This document shows, piece after piece, positions 8,322 to 16,538 of a stretch of DNA of 64,000 nt (positions are counted from its first letter, which is position 1; each line of letters begins with the position of its first letter). The position numbers and the translations under genes are program-made. The stretch is from Bacteroides stercoris ATCC 43183 (lineage in GTDB: Bacteria; Bacteroidota; Bacteroidia; Bacteroidales; Bacteroidaceae). The notes beneath the pieces are model-generated. The model did not search any database, was not told the origin of the DNA, and saw only the letters and a list, made by a program, of their open reading frames with translations. The stretch covers positions 1 to 64,000 of the forward strand of contig NZ_CP102262.1 in NCBI RefSeq assembly GCF_025147325.1, in the 5' to 3' direction.

Positions 8322-11300
8322 TTATTCAGACACTACCTGATAGTTATACTGATTTCCATTCGCGGTTACACTAACATCCTGAAATTTATAACCGCTTTCC
8401 AAAGGAGCGGACTTATCACTAAAGTAGCCACCGGTAGTTTTTACGGTTCCGCTTGCTACATAAATATTCTTTCCTGTCGGGCTATAAAAGTAACCACCGG
8501 AAATCGAAGTATTGCCGCCTCCGTTATACAAGGCATAATATGTCCCCTCACAATACACCGAACCACCCGAAATATTTACTTGGGCGCCACCGATAGACTG
8601 TATAGCCTCTATATCACCGCCGCTTACGGTAAGCTTGGCAGCAGAACCTGCCGCCATTAACGCATATCCCGTTTTTATGCCGCCACATTTTACAGTACCG
8701 CCTGTAATTGTCATATCTGCATTGCCGGTATTCATCAGTGTAAATCCGGGAGCATCAAAGACTCCGGAATTGACAGTGCATTTTCCCTGATTATAAACAG
8801 CCACTCCGTTGGCATCCGTAGCTGATGTAGCAGTGAAAATGCCGCCTTCAATAATCAATTCGGCTCCGGTTTCATTCATAAGCAGGTAATCGGTAGCTTT
8901 CATGGCACCTGCACCTTTTACTGTAAGTTTACTCTTATTATTGACTTGTTGTTTTCCTACAATGAGTACGGCATTCTTCTCCAATGTCAACACCGTTTCC
9001 GCAGTAATATTTATTTCCTGACTTGATTCATTGTTCTTTGTCAGGTCTACATAGCGATAAATGGAAATATCTCCCCCGGTTCTGAGCAGGTTTGCCACGC
9101 GCTTCACCTCTATCCAACGGTCCATAATCTCACCGTCAATCACCAATTTAGTGGAGTAAGAGACATTATTTCCATTAAGATTGTAGTCACCTGCCCACCA
9201 ACCTATATAATTATTGGTACGGTCACAAGTTACGGCATTTTCAAGCTGTTTATCCACTCGATTGTTCTTCAAAACAACGCTATACTTATTGTATGATTCG
9301 TCTTTCTTAGAAGTGTTTATCACATTTCCGATAAATGCATGGCAATAGGTCTGCTCCATATCAGCAACCTTATCCGTAACCTCGTCAGGAGAAGTATATA
9401 TATAATTTATGGCAATATTGCTTACACTATTATTTTCGATGAGCGTATTCCGTTCGTAAGATTGCAAATAACCGATAAAACCTCCCATCATATAGGCTTC
9501 ATCCATACTTGAAAGTTTATCGAGTGTTATATCCGATGCAGAACATCCGCGGATAATCAAATCTTGGCTGCTGTTGTTTACATAACCCGCCAGCCCGCCG
9601 GCCTTTTGCTCACTATATATCCTGGCATTCTTCACGTGGCAGTTTTCCACCAATCCGGCGTCCAATCGTCCTATTAATGCTGCACCACGGAAACAAGTTA
9701 CTGTTGCCCCATCAATAGTAAGATCTTTCACCGTACCGTTGAGTACATAAAACAGACCACCATAATAATTTCCTTTAGTATTTGTTTTATTCGTAACATT
9801 ATCAACATAAAGATTACGGATGGTGTGGTTGCCACCGTCAAACTCTTCAAGGTTGGCTTCTCCGTTTTTGAGTGCATTGTATTCTGCATTCATCGGTTCC
9901 CAAAGATTTTCACTGCTTCCGTTGAGGTCTATATCGGCAGTTAATACAATTTTCCGGCACTTCTTTTGGGTTACCAAAGCACCGGCCGCCTTAAGCTGTG
10001 CGGCAGTGGAAACGCTGTAAACAGTAACATAACCGCCGTTGTCTGTAAAGTTGATATTGTTTACCGTTCCATAAATTTCCACATTGCCTTTCTTAACGGT
10101 CAAATCTGCAACTGTAACATCTTTCCCCACAATCAGCGTATTATCCGCTGTAGTAGCCTCAACAGCCGTATAAGACTGTCCGTTCAACGTTACGGTAGAT
10201 TCCGAAGCGTCAATGATTATCTTGCTGACGGAAGGAGTCGTTATATTCAGTTCCTTAGGAGCATTTTTACTATCCCCTCCGGTTTCTGTCGCATAATTAA
10301 TGGTTATGTCATTCGATGTTTCAGGCAATGTTATGGATACCGCAACATCCCCGCTCTCATATTTGGGCAGTGAAATAGTGGCTGCTTCTTTCGGTGCTTC
10401 CGTTACAACCACATTAGTATTGGTTTTCAAGGCTTCAGCCACTTCGCTTACGGATGCTACCTCTATTACTTTTTCACTTAAAGCAGGAGAAGAGAATGCA
10501 GGAGTAACCATTACGTTTACCTTACCGTCAACCGTCAGTAAATTACCCGTTACATTCGTCTTGTAGTTACGCTGAACAGGTATGTTATTCAGGTCTTTCG
10601 TGGTAATCTGCTCACCGGCAGCGTTGTATACGGCAAGCGTCATATTTACCAGATGTTGTCCGCCCGCTGTATTCGGTGCAAAGAGATAGTCCACAGTCAG
10701 GTTACCGTTGGCATCCGCCACATCCGAAGCCGCTTTGTAAGCTACAGCCGTCGGTTCGCCGAGCAAGTCACCCGTGGCAGCATTAAAACCGGTATAAAGG
10801 TTCTTGAATGACAAGCCCGCCGTTACCGGAACAAATGCTTCTTTTTGATTATTAGGAATAGAAGCCAAATCTTCCGTTTTGATGTTCAACTGTCCGAACG
10901 GACGGGTCAGCTCCACATTTTCAGAAAAAGCATTAGTCACCAGCTTCTCCAGACTGGCAAAGAAAGCATCCCGCGTATCATCCTTGCTGCTTCCGTTATA
11001 ATCCCCTTGCATGGAAATGTTACGAAGGTCGGCAGTGTTGTAATGCAAATCGGTCTTTATGGCATCATCTTCCACTGACTCGACGTGGTCTGCCCAGAAT
11101 ACGAACTTATAAGTCTGTGAAGTAACCAGGCGGACATCAAAGCCGGCCGTCAGACCATCCGATTGAATCGCACCTATCTGCCGGCTATAAAGTTCGTCGT
11201 TCAGGTAGATTTCCATGATACAACGGTTCACCGATGTACCGTCACCCGCCGTTGCAGCACGGGTTACAGCATTGTTCCCGTTCCCAGGCAACTGTACACT

Positions 11301-11411
11301 GAAAGAGGCGGCTACTTCGCCGTTTCTTCCGCCATTCGCCAGCTCGTCACTCTGACAGGCTGCGAATACAAGCAGGATAATACCTGCCATTAATAAAAAA
11401 CACTTTTTCAT
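8322..11411 (-). CDS. Surface lipoprotein: DUF6562-type N-terminus with GLUG/beta-helix C-terminal region
   Basis: Function unknown; probably a surface-exposed structural or adhesive protein. The start at 11411 gives a lipoprotein signal MKKCFLLMAGIILLVFAAC with Cys19 followed by QSDEL, acidic residues of the type linked to surface export in Bacteroides. Residues to about 330 (FSVQLPG, TRAATAGDG, FVFWADHVE) resemble fimbrilin-like DUF6562 lipoproteins. After a linker, about 500-760 contains GLUG-like units (GGLFYVLNGTVKDLTIDG, AALIGRLDAGLVENC, GGLAGYVNN), and about 800-1029 has short beta-helix rungs such as ISGGSV and VSGGDIEA. Of 1029 residues, about two thirds are this repetitive part. Third gene of the operon that starts at 13152, 65 nt after the previous gene. 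Confidence 0.75.
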   Translation of the reverse strand: MKKCFLLMAGIILLVFAACQSDELANGGRNGEVAASFSVQLPGNGNNAVTRAATAGDGTSVNRCIMEIYLNDELYSRQIGAIQSDGLTAGFDVRLVTSQTYKFVFWADHVESVEDDAIKTDLHYNTADLRNISMQGDYNGSSKDDTRDAFFASLEKLVTNAFSENVELTRPFGQLNIKTEDLASIPNNQKEAFVPVTAGLSFKNLYTGFNAATGDLLGEPTAVAYKAASDVADANGNLTVDYLFAPNTAGGQHLVNMTLAVYNAAGEQITTKDLNNIPVQRNYKTNVTGNLLTVDGKVNVMVTPAFSSPALSEKVIEVASVSEVAEALKTNTNVVVTEAPKEAATISLPKYESGDVAVSITLPETSNDITINYATETGGDSKNAPKELNITTPSVSKIIIDASESTVTLNGQSYTAVEATTADNTLIVGKDVTVADLTVKKGNVEIYGTVNNINFTDNGGYVTVYSVSTAAQLKAAGALVTQKKCRKIVLTADIDLNGSSENLWEPMNAEYNALKNGEANLEEFDGGNHTIRNLYVDNVTNKTNTKGNYYGGLFYVLNGTVKDLTIDGATVTCFRGAALIGRLDAGLVENCHVKNARIYSEQKAGGLAGYVNNSSQDLIIRGCSASDITLDKLSSMDEAYMMGGFIGYLQSYERNTLIENNSVSNIAINYIYTSPDEVTDKVADMEQTYCHAFIGNVINTSKKDESYNKYSVVLKNNRVDKQLENAVTCDRTNNYIGWWAGDYNLNGNNVSYSTKLVIDGEIMDRWIEVKRVANLLRTGGDISIYRYVDLTKNNESSQEINITAETVLTLEKNAVLIVGKQQVNNKSKLTVKGAGAMKATDYLLMNETGAELIIEGGIFTATSATDANGVAVYNQGKCTVNSGVFDAPGFTLMNTGNADMTITGGTVKCGGIKTGYALMAAGSAAKLTVSGGDIEAIQSIGGAQVNISGGSVYCEGTYYALYNGGGNTSISGGYFYSPTGKNIYVASGTVKTTGGYFSDKSAPLESGYKFQDVSVTANGNQYNYQVVSE

Positions 11412-11476
11412 GTTCGTTTTGTTTAAAATGAGACATCTGTTTATTCTGTTTGAATAAGTCATGTTTAAATAAGCCG

Positions 11477-12490
11477 TCAGGGAACCACCACATTTATCTC
11501 TCCGTCGAAACCGGGGTTGATACCGATGCCGGGAGCGAACTCACGGGTAAGAAACGCATCACGCACCGTAGTAATCCTATTCCGTCTGACGGGCACTTCC
11601 ACGCCGCCGACCCGGTTCACCTCCTGTCCCTTTTCGTTGCAGATAACCATTTCCAGCGTAACGGAAGACTCCGTACCATTCACCAGCACATAGTCGAAAG
11701 CCAGACAAGCCTCATTGTTGGAAATAACAATGGGAACGGAAGTAAATTGTATACCTGTGACCGCCTCATTGGGACGGTTGGAAACGACATTAAAACCTGT
11801 GGGGAAATAACCGGTGTAACCCAGTTGCACCGTAAAATCTTCTATGCCTGCAGGACGGACAGACTTCATTTGTTCCAACTTGTTGAGGTACTTGATGACA
11901 TCGGTAGTAATCAACTCTATTTTCGCCAGCGGACGTTCCAATTGTATCTCTTCGCGATGACGGGCTGCCAAACGGCAACGATAAGGGGTAAGGTCGAGGG
12001 TTACCTGTCCGCAAAACACATCTTTATAGTCGGTTCCACCCGTATAATCGCCTTTCAGCTTGACGGCAGCAAAATCGGAAGTGGTATAAAAACAGTCGGC
12101 AGCAGTGTTGTCGGAAACCTCGGCAGCAAGTACAAAGTCTCGCCATGCCACCACCCGATAGTTACGTGCATGAAGTTCACATTCCAATGCCACTTCTCCT
12201 GCATCTCCTTCCTCACAAATCAACTGACGGCGGAATTGCAGGCTTTGGTCGAACCTGTCATCGGCATATACTTCCACAATATAACGCACCTTGTACTTGT
12301 GCACACCGGCGGTACGTGTAGAGAACTCCGGAACATCGAACTGTGTCATATCAGCACCGGGTAGCAGGACAATTTCGGTATGTACGGTTGTAGGGTCTAT
12401 CCCATCGCCTTCCGGCAATTCGCGTACGCTGCATCCTCCCCACAAGAGTGCAGACAGCAAGCTACAGACAGCCACAAACAGTTGTTTCAT
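11477..12490 (-). CDS. DUF6562-type lipoprotein
   Basis: A 337-residue putative outer-membrane lipoprotein of unknown function. The start MKQLFVAVCSLLSALLWGGC has a lipobox (LWGGC, Cys20) and was chosen because its ATG overlaps the stop of the upstream gene as ATGA (12487-12490), a sign of translational coupling. After a TRT segment typical of fimbrilin-like proteins, the chain continues with KVRYIVEVYADD, RNYRVVAWRDFV and a C-terminal MVICNEKGQEVNRVGGVEVP; this parallels the first third of the downstream 1029-residue protein, which suggests the two are paralogous subunits. Candidate role: accessory or tip subunit of a surface polymer. That is inference from context, not a recognised motif. 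Confidence 0.7.
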   Translation of the reverse strand: MKQLFVAVCSLLSALLWGGCSVRELPEGDGIDPTTVHTEIVLLPGADMTQFDVPEFSTRTAGVHKYKVRYIVEVYADDRFDQSLQFRRQLICEEGDAGEVALECELHARNYRVVAWRDFVLAAEVSDNTAADCFYTTSDFAAVKLKGDYTGGTDYKDVFCGQVTLDLTPYRCRLAARHREEIQLERPLAKIELITTDVIKYLNKLEQMKSVRPAGIEDFTVQLGYTGYFPTGFNVVSNRPNEAVTGIQFTSVPIVISNNEACLAFDYVLVNGTESSVTLEMVICNEKGQEVNRVGGVEVPVRRNRITTVRDAFLTREFAPGIGINPGFDGEINVVVP

Positions 12491-13152
12491 CGCCGGCCTC
12501 CTTTCCAATCAATACGGTAGCCCACTGAAATACCCGCATGGTCGATGCCGAAAAAATTCTTATGACGAGTATCGACATAAGCACCACCGGGAATATTGAA
12601 AAAGCGGTCATAAGCCAGATAAGCATATCCCGCTCCCAAAGAAAACTCCAGACACCAGCACCCGCCTTTTCCGAGTGAAAGCCGGTAACCGGCAGTAAGC
12701 CCCATGTTCAGCAATGGAACACCCGTATCGCTATTCTGATAGCGATATGTACTGTTCTTAAGAGCATAGTTGTAAGAAGCCACCCCGATATGCACACCGG
12801 TAAAAAGACCATCCACCTGCCCGAACCAATAACGCACTTCGGGCTGCACGCAGAAAATGCGCAGTTTGCGGGAAGAAGTAAAATAATTGAAAGGAGAATA
12901 GTAAAAAGGAATAAGGACAGAAATTGCAGGCGAAATATCATACTCCACCGCTACGTTCATAACCGTCATCCCCCACGCCACAGCATTGGTCTTCAGCAAC
13001 AACGAATGGTTATTGCGCCCGATGCTCGAATTCGGACTGAATGTTCGCCCGGCGTAGTACAAGGTATCTTCCCCATTACCGGCTTTTACATACCCATCAA
13101 TCGGAGTCATGAGAAATATGCACAACAGAAACAGCAACAATCTTATCTGCAT
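12487..13152 (-). CDS. DUF3575-type outer-membrane beta-barrel-like protein
   Basis: A 221-residue exported protein. A signal sequence MQIRLLLFLLCIFLM is followed by NHSLLLKTNAVAWGMTVMNVAVEY, cited here by its first part only as LLLKTNAVAWGM, the hallmark of DUF3575 proteins, and by alternating beta-strand pattern with SVGYRIDWKGGRR at the end, typical of a small barrel. DUF3575 genes often head fimbrial or surface-lipoprotein operons in Bacteroidales. The ATG at 13152 is preferred; a GTG at 13179 would add nine residues before the signal peptide. It overlaps the next gene by 4 nt and is preceded by a very long imperfect palindrome. Confidence 0.75.
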   Translation of the reverse strand: MQIRLLLFLLCIFLMTPIDGYVKAGNGEDTLYYAGRTFSPNSSIGRNNHSLLLKTNAVAWGMTVMNVAVEYDISPAISVLIPFYYSPFNYFTSSRKLRIFCVQPEVRYWFGQVDGLFTGVHIGVASYNYALKNSTYRYQNSDTGVPLLNMGLTAGYRLSLGKGGCWCLEFSLGAGYAYLAYDRFFNIPGGAYVDTRHKNFFGIDHAGISVGYRIDWKGGRR

Positions 13153-13241
13153 AAACGTCTTATAAACTTCTGTCTGCACAGGCAGACCGGAAGCATGCGT
13201 CCTCCAAACTCCGAAAGGACCGGTTAGAAACAGAAACGTGG

Positions 13242-13396
13242 AGCTGCGTGCTGTTTCTAAATGGAGGCCCTAGGAATAGCCCTTTAACGAAAACAGACAG
13301 CAGTCCCACGCTACAAACGTGAGAATCCACTGTGCTGTCCTTCGTTAAATAATGAAAATTTCCTAGGTTTCCATTTAGAGGACAAAGCACAACGCT
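13242..13396. repeat. 155-bp imperfect palindrome upstream of the DUF3575 operon
   Basis: Blocks pair in nested order around one centre: AGC/GCT with GTGCT/AGCAC at the ends, TCTAAATGGA (13256-13265) with 13370-13379, CCTAGGAA (13269-13276) with 13360-13367, and TTTAACGAA (13283-13291) with 13341-13349. The 9- and 10-bp blocks are perfect. Because pairing continues to the centre, it looks like a foldback element (MITE-like) or a structured leader RNA rather than an invertible promoter with short flanking repeats. I saw no target-site duplication. The remainder of 13153-13585 is AT-rich non-coding sequence containing the folB upstream region. Confidence 0.7.
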
Positions 13397-13585
13397 TCTA
13401 ATATATTTTTCTCCTTAAAAAATCAAGCTACAGTCGCTACCGAACTTCAATGCAAAGTTATAGAAATATAATTAGAATGAAAATTTTCACGCCATTTTTT
13501 GCAAAAAAGCATAGAAATCGTGCTCCACGAGTTGTAGAACAAAAATATTATCCATAAGTTTGCATGAGAGACTATTTTTTCGTTT

Positions 13586-13966
13586 ATGAAAAGCTACATA
13601 TTTTTAGACCGGATATGCTTTTTCGCCCACCACGGTGTAGGCGAACAGGAAACACTGGCAGGTAACGAATTCACCGTCAGCCTGCGACTGCAAGTAAACA
13701 TCGCACCTGCCATGCAGACCGATGATGTGGCGGATACCGTGAGCTACGCAGATGTGTATGAAGCCGTAAAGGCAGAAATGAAGGTTCCTTCCAAGCTATT
13801 GGAACATGTCGGAGGACGTATTGTGAAACGGTTGTTCGGCGACTTTCCCCAAATAGAAAATATTGAATTAAAGTTATCAAAGCGCAATCCGCCAATGGGG
13901 GCAGACATCGAAGCGGCGGGAATAGAGATTTGCATCTCACGGGAAGCGACAGCAATAGCTACTTAA
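13586..13966 (+). CDS. folB: Dihydroneopterin aldolase
   Basis: Cleaves 7,8-dihydroneopterin to 6-hydroxymethyl-dihydropterin and glycolaldehyde in folate synthesis. The 126-residue protein is full length for the family, with the N-terminal MKSYIFLDRICFFAHHGVGEQE pattern seen here as FFAHHGVGEQE (pterin-site Glu), the VSYADVYE segment, the LLEHVGGRI helix and the C-terminal LSKRNPPMG loop carrying the catalytic Lys region. It stands alone on the plus strand between two minus-strand blocks and converges on mgsA. Confidence 0.93.
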   Translation: MKSYIFLDRICFFAHHGVGEQETLAGNEFTVSLRLQVNIAPAMQTDDVADTVSYADVYEAVKAEMKVPSKLLEHVGGRIVKRLFGDFPQIENIELKLSKRNPPMGADIEAAGIEICISREATAIAT

Positions 13967-14028
13967 AACAAAAGCAACCCTGTACAGGCACTTCGGACAT
14001 CCCCGCCTCATTATATGCACAGAATGAA

Positions 14029-14547
14029 TTATTGCTTCTTCTTTCTTTTCTTAGCCGATTCAACCGCCTCGGCAACGACTTGCTTGTTCTCGAACCTCTT
14101 GGCATAGTTGCTATAATCGGGAACAGTACGTTCATAAGTAGGATCAAGGAAGAGCGGACTCGAAATGATATGGTCTGCCGTACTGCGGTTACAGCAAAAC
14201 ACGATGTTCTCCACGCTGGCAAGACGGGTCAAAGCCTTAACATCGGTATCGTGCGGCTGCAAAGTCATGGGATCTGTAAAGAAGAAAAGATAATCAATTT
14301 CCCCGTCCACAATGCGCGAGCCCATTTGCTGGTCACCGCCCAAAGGACCGGATTTGAGAATGGTAAAATCCCATTCGACATCGGGATGCTTCTCTTTCAA
14401 TGCTGCCAAAATAAGGGTTCCCGTAGTACCCGTACAATAGAACTTATGCCCCATAAGCAATTCCGAATTCCAAAGTACCCACTCTATGAGGTCTTTCTTC
14501 ATGGCATCATGCGCCACCAGGCCAATCTTTCTAACCAATTTTTCCAT
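14029..14547 (-). CDS. mgsA: Methylglyoxal synthase
   Basis: Converts dihydroxyacetone phosphate to methylglyoxal and phosphate, a bypass that relieves sugar-phosphate build-up. The start MEKLVRKIGLVAHDAMKKDL contains the family's AHD..K opening; CTGTTGTLI is the phosphate-binding loop; KSGPLGGDQQMGSRI carries the catalytic Asp region; and FFTDPM and PHDTDVKAL follow in family order. The product is 172 residues with a basic tail (KKRKKKQ). The ATG at 14547 is chosen over an 8-residue upstream extension that lacks homology. Last gene of the mtaB-acyltransferase-glycosyltransferase cluster, 48 nt after the glycosyltransferase. Confidence 0.95.
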   Translation of the reverse strand: MEKLVRKIGLVAHDAMKKDLIEWVLWNSELLMGHKFYCTGTTGTLILAALKEKHPDVEWDFTILKSGPLGGDQQMGSRIVDGEIDYLFFFTDPMTLQPHDTDVKALTRLASVENIVFCCNRSTADHIISSPLFLDPTYERTVPDYSNYAKRFENKQVVAEAVESAKKRKKKQ

Positions 14548-14595
14548 AAGCAAATAACTTTTACAAAACAAACAATCAAGAATAGATAACAGTTC

Positions 14596-15612
14596 CTACA
14601 ACTGAGAGAAAAATTTCTTCCCACACAGATAAAACCCTACCAAGATACTACTTTTTACCCGTTCGGGAATCATCGGGAGTGATGTTTTTTTCAAGTTCTC
14701 TTTACGGGCATCCGCAAACGAGGGACGGAGCAAATGGAATGCACGACGTGCGCGAAGCACTGCCCACATATTGGGAAACTGCCCTTTGAGCAGAAAACTC
14801 AAAGCCGCAACATAATCAAGCACTGCGCGCACACGCATTACAGGCCCCAATTCTTCTTGCGGCAGATTCTTATAGAGCATTACAAGATTGTTACGGAAAT
14901 TGAGAAAAGTCTTATGAGGATTCTCCTTTTTCAAGGTTGCACCGCCTACATGATAAACGGTACTTTGGGGTACACAAACCAGCATCCGCCCGCGGGCACG
15001 AAGTCGCCAGCACAAGTCTATCTCTTCCATATGAGCGAAAAAACGTCCATCCAATCCGCCGGCATCCAAATAGTCTTTCCGACGGATAAACAAGGCAGCG
15101 CCTGTAGCCCAAAACACAGGAGCGACAGTATCATACTGTCCGTTGTCTTTCTCTACTGCACTCATTATCCGCCCCCGGCAAAAGGGATAACCGTAACGGT
15201 CTATAAATCCGCCGGCCGCTCCTGCATATTCGAACAGTTCCTTTTGCCGCCAACTCCGGATTTTAGGCTGGCATGCCGCAACTTCAGGATGAGCGTCCAT
15301 GTAGCTTACAAGTGGCGCCAGCCAGTGTCCGGTCACTTCCACATCGGAATTAAGCAGCACCACATACTCTGCGGACACCTGCTGCAAGGCAAGGTTGTAC
15401 CCTTCGGCAAAACCGAGGTTCTCTTTTAATATAATAAGATGCACGTCAGGAAACTCTTGGCGAAGCATATCAACGGAAGCATCTGTCGAACCGTTATCCG
15501 CCACATAAATTTTCGCACCTTCCGTCTTGGAATAGCGCACTACGGAAGGAAGAAACGAACGAAGCATTTCACACCCATTCCAGTTCAATATGACAACAGC
15601 AATCTTATCCAT
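14596..15612 (-). CDS. Family 2 glycosyltransferase
   Basis: Inverting GT-A transferase, 338 residues, probably adding a sugar to a lipid-linked or surface glycan. Visible features are the nucleotide-sugar start IAVVILNWNG, VADNGSTDASVD, the LLNSDVEV metal-binding region and the acceptor-side HMEEIDLCWRLR, a pattern of rhamnosyltransferase-like GT2 enzymes. The ATG at 15612 overlaps the end of the acyltransferase gene by 8 nt, which supports both the start and cotranscription. With an LpxL-type gene directly before it, a role in lipid A/LPS or another envelope glycolipid is plausible, but donor and acceptor are not determined. Confidence 0.88.
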   Translation of the reverse strand: MDKIAVVILNWNGCEMLRSFLPSVVRYSKTEGAKIYVADNGSTDASVDMLRQEFPDVHLIILKENLGFAEGYNLALQQVSAEYVVLLNSDVEVTGHWLAPLVSYMDAHPEVAACQPKIRSWRQKELFEYAGAAGGFIDRYGYPFCRGRIMSAVEKDNGQYDTVAPVFWATGAALFIRRKDYLDAGGLDGRFFAHMEEIDLCWRLRARGRMLVCVPQSTVYHVGGATLKKENPHKTFLNFRNNLVMLYKNLPQEELGPVMRVRAVLDYVAALSFLLKGQFPNMWAVLRARRAFHLLRPSFADARKENLKKTSLPMIPERVKSSILVGFYLCGKKFFSQL

Positions 15613-16504
15613 GTTGTATGGTATCCTCACGCTTTAGTTTCCAACGCTTATGCGACCAGAACCAATAGGGCGGTTCGCGACGGATTGTCTGTTCCAGGCG
15701 ACGGGCAAAACATTCCGTTATCTCACCGTCGGCAGTCGCTTTCGGAGTTTCGGTTATCAGATCAAAACGAACCCGGCAATATCCCCTTCCCTGCTTTTGC
15801 AGTTCACAGTAGAATACAGGAAAGTCCATAAGTTTGGCAATACGTTCGGCACCATCCATAAAGACGGTATCCTGATTCAGGAAAGTTGTCCAGTAATGCG
15901 CCTCGTTAGGATTGGGCGACTGGTCGGTTATCATACCTACCGCCACACGCTTGTTGTCACGGCACAGTTTTATAATCTCGCGCGCCGTAGAATGTTTGGC
16001 CACATTGTAACCGCCAAAACGGGTACGGATGCGTTTAAACATAGCATCCATATATTTATTATGCAACGGTTTATAGATTTGCACCGGTATATCTCCCTCT
16101 TGCATGATACTGCTCATTCCCGTAATCCACTCAAAGTTAGCATAGTGCGGTATCAGCAACACAATACCCCCATGTTTTTCAATCATGGCAAGATACTCTT
16201 CCTTATTGTCATATTCCATGCGTCGGCAGAGCTCCTTGAAAGACATACGCAGCATCTTCACCTCCTCCAACATATAATCACAGATATAACGGTAGAACTC
16301 ACGCTCTATATCCCGCAGTTCAGCCGCGGATTTTTCAGGAAACGCATTGCACAAATTAGCACGTACTACTCTGCGCCGATAGTGCACGACGTGATGCATC
16401 AAAAAACAAAGCCCGTCGGACAGTATATAAAGTACCTTAAAAGGCAATAAGGCCAACAACCACATGCCCGCATAAGTCAACCAATAAATCAATCTTGATT
16501 TCAC
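15605..16504 (-). CDS. Lipid A biosynthesis (LpxL/HtrB-type) acyltransferase
   Basis: Inner-membrane enzyme that adds a secondary acyl chain to lipid A. The 299-residue protein has one N-terminal membrane segment (about 5-35), an HYANFE catalytic motif of the H-x4-(D/E) type in LLIPHYANFEW, the K-H-S-T-A-R-E-I region, the TDQSPN segment and a C-terminal YWFWSHKRWK, all diagnostic of the LpxL/LpxM family. It overlaps the downstream glycosyltransferase by 8 nt and follows mtaB by 34 nt. Which acyl chain it transfers is unknown. Confidence 0.9.
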   Translation of the reverse strand: MKSRLIYWLTYAGMWLLALLPFKVLYILSDGLCFLMHHVVHYRRRVVRANLCNAFPEKSAAELRDIEREFYRYICDYMLEEVKMLRMSFKELCRRMEYDNKEEYLAMIEKHGGIVLLIPHYANFEWITGMSSIMQEGDIPVQIYKPLHNKYMDAMFKRIRTRFGGYNVAKHSTAREIIKLCRDNKRVAVGMITDQSPNPNEAHYWTTFLNQDTVFMDGAERIAKLMDFPVFYCELQKQGRGYCRVRFDLITETPKATADGEITECFARRLEQTIRREPPYWFWSHKRWKLKREDTIQHG

Positions 16505-16538
16505 CTTGTCAATTCCTTATTACAGATTACTGAGTAAA

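Noticed and set aside
8175..8660. 161-codon plus-strand frame through the G tract
   Set aside because: Runs antisense into the large lipoprotein gene and has no start signal or motif; the G tract itself is reported instead.
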